A stretch of DNA of 64,000 nucleotides from assembly GCF_008386505.1 (NCBI RefSeq), contig NZ_VUNZ01000001.1, positions 1,853,937 through 1,917,936 of the forward strand, written 5' to 3'. The translations under genes and the position numbers were made by a program. This DNA is from Chryseobacterium sediminis (GTDB taxonomy: Bacteria > Bacteroidota > Bacteroidia > Flavobacteriales > Weeksellaceae). Positions 61,167-64,000 of the stretch are shown piece after piece (position 1 is the first letter of the stretch; each line of letters opens with the position of its first letter). The notes below the pieces were generated by a model, which did not search any database, had not been told where the DNA came from, and was given only the letters and a program-made list of their open reading frames with translations.

Positions 61167-62813
61167 TTATTTACCAATAACTTCTGTAATTGGATTTCCT
61201 ACATTTCCGCTTGGGAACTGAATTTTCAATAAAGAAGATACAGTAGGCGCAATATCTGTCATGTGATACTCTTTATTACTTTCTCCCTGTTTAACTCCCC
61301 ATCCCATAAAGATCAATGGAATATGTGAATCATAAGAATTCCAAACGCTGTGGGTAGTTCCTGTTTTAGAATATGGAGGAAGCATAGAATCATGAGAAAT
61401 CAATTGAATATCTCCACTTCTCTGTCTGTTGATTCCGTTGATAATTCTTTGTTTGATGGGTTCCGGAATGCTGGCCTCCTGAACTTTATCTACAGAAACA
61501 GCATATAAAACGGTAGGATCTTTCTCCAGTTCTTTTACGGTGTAATTTCTTACATCATCCAATTCAAGTTTGCTGTCTGCCAATACTTTTCTGTCAAAAT
61601 AAATCTGATAGTTATCAATCGCATTAATCAGTTTATCAGCTCCGAATTTATCTTTCAGTTTTTGGTTCAGATTTTTCTCTGCATCTTCTCCGAAGAAACC
61701 TGTCGGGATTTTATGTTCTTTAAGGAATCCTACAGAGTGCGCTCCACCATGGTCAGCAGAAAGGAAAACCGTATACTCTCCTTTTCCTACTTTTGAATCC
61801 AGATAGTTGAAAAATTCTGCCAAATCCTGGTCTAATCTGATGTAAACATCTTCTACTTCAATAGAATTCGGTCCGAATTTATGACCTGCATAATCTGTAG
61901 ATGCAAGGTTGATCGCTAAGAAGTCTGTAATATTATCTCCACCCAGTTTTTCACCTTCTACAGAAGCTTCTGCCAACTTTAATGTCAGCGTATTTCCGAA
62001 AGGTGTATAACGGATATTATCCTTTTTAGTCTGATAATCCTTTGCCAGATTACTGTAAGGGAAAGTAGGCGTTTTTGCACTTCCCAGCAAACCTTCCCAA
62101 GAAGAATTGTCCGGCGCACTTTCAGTATATTGATTGATCGGAAGTAAGGTATTCCAGCCGTTTGCTACTAATTTTTCAGGAAGATTCTGAGAGTTGAATG
62201 ATTTTACCCATTGAGGAAGATCATTCATATACCATGTACTGGTAATGAAGTTCCCTGTGCTGTCATCGAACCAGAAAGCTCCGTTTGGCGTATGTCCCGC
62301 AGGAAGAATGGAAGCACGGTCTTTCAATGAAACACCAACAACTTTTCCCTGGAAGTTGGTTGCTAATCTCAATTCGTCAGTCACCGTAGTAGACCAAAGA
62401 TTTTTCGGAGAGTGGCTTCCTGTTTTTGTATTAGTGGTTCCTACTGGCTGAACGCTCTCATCCGCAGTACAGTAAACACCTTTCCCTGTTTCCTTATCCG
62501 TCCAGTCATTTCCGGCAATTCCGTGAATAGCCGGTACCGAACCCGTATAGATACACGTATGTCCCAAAGCTGTAATGGTAGGAACATAAGGAATATGTAC
62601 ATTATTTAAGGAATATCCTGTATTCAAAAGTCTTTTGAAACCGTCATTTCCATATTTACCATAAAAACGGTATAAATAGTCCCAACGCATCTGGTCTACT
62701 ACCAGACCTACAACTAATTTTGGTCTTTCCAGTTGGGTATTTCTGTTCTTCTGCGCATTGATTGTAACTACGGACAATAAAGTAGCTGCCGCAATTGAAA
62801 TGTTCCTAAGCAT
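61167..62813 (-). CDS. pafA: PafA-type alkaline phosphatase
   Basis: 548 aa, against 546 for Chryseobacterium PafA. Signal peptide ending VVTINAQ. All PafA active-site residues fit at a constant +2 offset: Asp40, nucleophile Thr81, Asn102, Lys164 and Arg166 (phosphate binding), Asp307, His311, Asp354 and His355. The reaction is hydrolysis of phosphate monoesters in the periplasm; PafA is noted for activity even when phosphate is present. A -7 box TAAATTTG lies upstream (62836-62843 on the minus strand). Monocistronic with a bidirectional terminator. Confidence 0.95.
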   Translation of the reverse strand: MLRNISIAAATLLSVVTINAQKNRNTQLERPKLVVGLVVDQMRWDYLYRFYGKYGNDGFKRLLNTGYSLNNVHIPYVPTITALGHTCIYTGSVPAIHGIAGNDWTDKETGKGVYCTADESVQPVGTTNTKTGSHSPKNLWSTTVTDELRLATNFQGKVVGVSLKDRASILPAGHTPNGAFWFDDSTGNFITSTWYMNDLPQWVKSFNSQNLPEKLVANGWNTLLPINQYTESAPDNSSWEGLLGSAKTPTFPYSNLAKDYQTKKDNIRYTPFGNTLTLKLAEASVEGEKLGGDNITDFLAINLASTDYAGHKFGPNSIEVEDVYIRLDQDLAEFFNYLDSKVGKGEYTVFLSADHGGAHSVGFLKEHKIPTGFFGEDAEKNLNQKLKDKFGADKLINAIDNYQIYFDRKVLADSKLELDDVRNYTVKELEKDPTVLYAVSVDKVQEASIPEPIKQRIINGINRQRSGDIQLISHDSMLPPYSKTGTTHSVWNSYDSHIPLIFMGWGVKQGESNKEYHMTDIAPTVSSLLKIQFPSGNVGNPITEVIGK

Positions 62814-62916
62814 CCAAGTAAATTTTTATTGACAACAAATTTAAGGGTTTTGAAAGTTTTGGAGTGTGAAATTTTATTTAATTTTGATTATTGTACAATT
62901 CATCAATCAACCTTCA

Positions 62917-63702
62917 ATGATTTTAGGCACATACTGGTATTTCAAATTTCCGGATCATTTATATGATTTCAGGTTTTTCAAATTTTATCCCGGATATGGC
63001 GGACATGCCGATAACTCTGCTGAACTGGCGGCAAGAGTTCAGGTGGAAAATACAGGTGAATTTATCAGAAAGCTGGAAAAATTAAAAGAAGACTTCAAAA
63101 ACACCTATTTGCACCTGAACATCAATAAAAATCAGCTCATTATCAATATTGGAGATTATCAGCTCTTTGATTTTCATTTTCAGCTGGCGGAAGAAATAGA
63201 AGAACTGTTAATTCGTGAGCATGCAGAATTGTTAGATTCCGATATTCCTTTTACCATACAATCCAGCAAAAGTTATGCTCCGGAAAGAGAAGAATTCAAA
63301 AATATAGAACACCGATTCATCCAAATGGTTGGTTCGGATTTCAAGACAAATAATGCTGAAAATTACACCATCAGAATTGATTGTAATCTGCCTTTACAGT
63401 ACAAAAAGGATTTCATCAATGACCTGACTAGAGTATGCAGAGAAGAAAATATCAATGTATTTTACTATAATGATTTTGATTGTAAAGATCATGGTAACCT
63501 GATGCTCTTTTTCAGCAATGGAAGACAATACAAAGAGTCTATTCAAAAGGTTGATATCAATTCGTTTGGAAAGAAAGTACGCCTGCTTACTCAAAAGTTT
63601 CCTCTTCATTTCGGACACTTCGGAAATTTCAAAGAATATCCTTTACATGGGCCTCATGTCAAACTCATGGTGGATGAAGAGTATATTTTAAATAAAAAAT
63701 AA
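62917..63702 (+). CDS. Hypothetical protein
   Basis: 261 aa from the ATG at 62917; a GTG start at 62866 would add a hydrophobic stretch MKFYLILIIVQFI and give 278 aa, which cannot be excluded. The first landmark is YWYFKFPDHLYDFRFFKF with PGYGGHADNSAEL. The body is mixed alpha/beta with a late GHFGNFKEYPLHGPHVKLMV. Two roughly similar halves (LEKLKEDFKNTYLHLN and NDLTRVCREENINVF) hint at an internal repeat. No family recognised and no signal in the shorter form. Confidence 0.6.
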   Translation: MILGTYWYFKFPDHLYDFRFFKFYPGYGGHADNSAELAARVQVENTGEFIRKLEKLKEDFKNTYLHLNINKNQLIINIGDYQLFDFHFQLAEEIEELLIREHAELLDSDIPFTIQSSKSYAPEREEFKNIEHRFIQMVGSDFKTNNAENYTIRIDCNLPLQYKKDFINDLTRVCREENINVFYYNDFDCKDHGNLMLFFSNGRQYKESIQKVDINSFGKKVRLLTQKFPLHFGHFGNFKEYPLHGPHVKLMVDEEYILNKK

Positions 63703-63722
63703 AACCATTTTAATTCAATACG

Positions 63723-64000
63723 ATGATCAAATTCAAATATGTTATTCTGTATGTGGAAGATGTAGAGCAGTCTATGAGCTTTTATAAAAACACCTTCGGC
63801 TCTGAAATAAAATTCATTACACCTGAAAAAGATTATGGAGAGCTGCTGACGGGAGAAACCACTCTTTCATTCGCCTCTATCAGCCTCGCAGGTTCCAATA
63901 TTAAAAAAGGATTTTTAACTTCAAAAACAAAAGACAAACCTTTCGGAATGGAACTTGGGTTTACAACAGATAATGTAGAAGCCTTAGTAGAAAAAGCAAT
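63723..64000 (+). CDS. VOC family protein, 3-prime end beyond the window
   Basis: At least 92 codons from the ATG at 63723 without a stop; the window cuts it. The start MIKFKYVILYVEDVEQSMSF with YKNTFGSEIKF and a FGMELGFTTDNVEALVEKA stretch are typical of vicinal-oxygen-chelate (glyoxalase/bleomycin-resistance) proteins. It follows the hypothetical gene by 20 bases, so the two may be cotranscribed. Exact substrate not readable from half a protein. Confidence 0.85.
   Translation, partial: MIKFKYVILYVEDVEQSMSFYKNTFGSEIKFITPEKDYGELLTGETTLSFASISLAGSNIKKGFLTSKTKDKPFGMELGFTTDNVEALVEKA

Overview
This AT-rich window looks like a chromosomal segment of a Flavobacteriia bacterium of the Chryseobacterium/Weeksellaceae type. 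The indications are the gliding genes gldB and gldC, secreted proteins with type IX secretion (T9SS) C-terminal sorting domains, TonB receptors, a PafA alkaline phosphatase whose catalytic residues match the Chryseobacterium enzyme at a constant +2 offset, promoters of the Bacteroidetes form TTG-N17-23-TAnnTTTG, weak Shine-Dalgarno signals, and a Bacteroidetes-style Hcp/VgrG set. No rRNA, tRNA, CRISPR array, insertion sequence or integrase was seen. The genus is an inference.

Layout. 1-10 kb is mostly minus-strand housekeeping and secreted enzymes: HMG-CoA synthase, M1 aminopeptidase, thymidylate synthase, a GreA/B-like protein, a GH13 lipoprotein, a pRiA4b ORF-3 family protein and a PhoR/PhoB-like two-component pair. 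10.4-14.6 kb holds a TonB receptor plus beta-helix lipoprotein, divergent from the two-component genes. 15-19 kb has two paralogous cytosine-deaminase-like amidohydrolases, one apparently exported, flanking an AraC regulator, followed by repeat-rich DNA. 19-26 kb carries hemL, a LysM glucosaminidase, an ACC-deaminase/D-cysteine desulfhydrase homologue, DUF5522 and DUF4136 proteins, and a T9SS-secreted endonuclease I.

27.0-39.6 kb is the main accessory region: a type VI secretion cargo island on the minus strand. Hcp (TssD) comes first with its own terminator, then a tightly packed run: VgrG, a 56-aa spike-like fragment, a DUF2931 lipoprotein, a Tle1-like DUF2235 lipase, a LysM protein, a DUF4280 PAAR-like tip, a 943-aa OmpA-domain protein without a signal peptide, a lipoprotein, a GIDE-domain membrane protein, LemA, a small membrane protein and an unknown 257-aa protein. 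No sheath or baseplate gene is present, so this looks like an effector/immunity module served by an apparatus encoded elsewhere.

40-48 kb includes an old yellow enzyme, cytidine deaminase, and a compact minus-strand run LRR protein - GNAT - GNAT - nadE - barnase-like RNase - archaemetzincin-like metallopeptidase - barstar. The last three form an RNase/peptidase/inhibitor cassette, the most unusual arrangement in the window. gldB-gldC and a trans-sulfuration enzyme follow on the plus strand. 48-53.5 kb holds GNAT, DinB, small membrane proteins, a Sua5/YrdC protein, a SnoaL-like protein and CCA tRNA nucleotidyltransferase.

53.6-56.8 kb is a cobalamin-uptake operon: promoter, cobalamin riboswitch, BtuB-like receptor and a BtuG-like beta-propeller lipoprotein. 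The end holds an HAF-repeat T9SS protein, a TPR-AraC membrane regulator translationally coupled to an HTH-less paralogue, pafA, a hypothetical protein and a truncated VOC-family gene. Intergenic gaps contain several small palindromic repeats that recur within the window.
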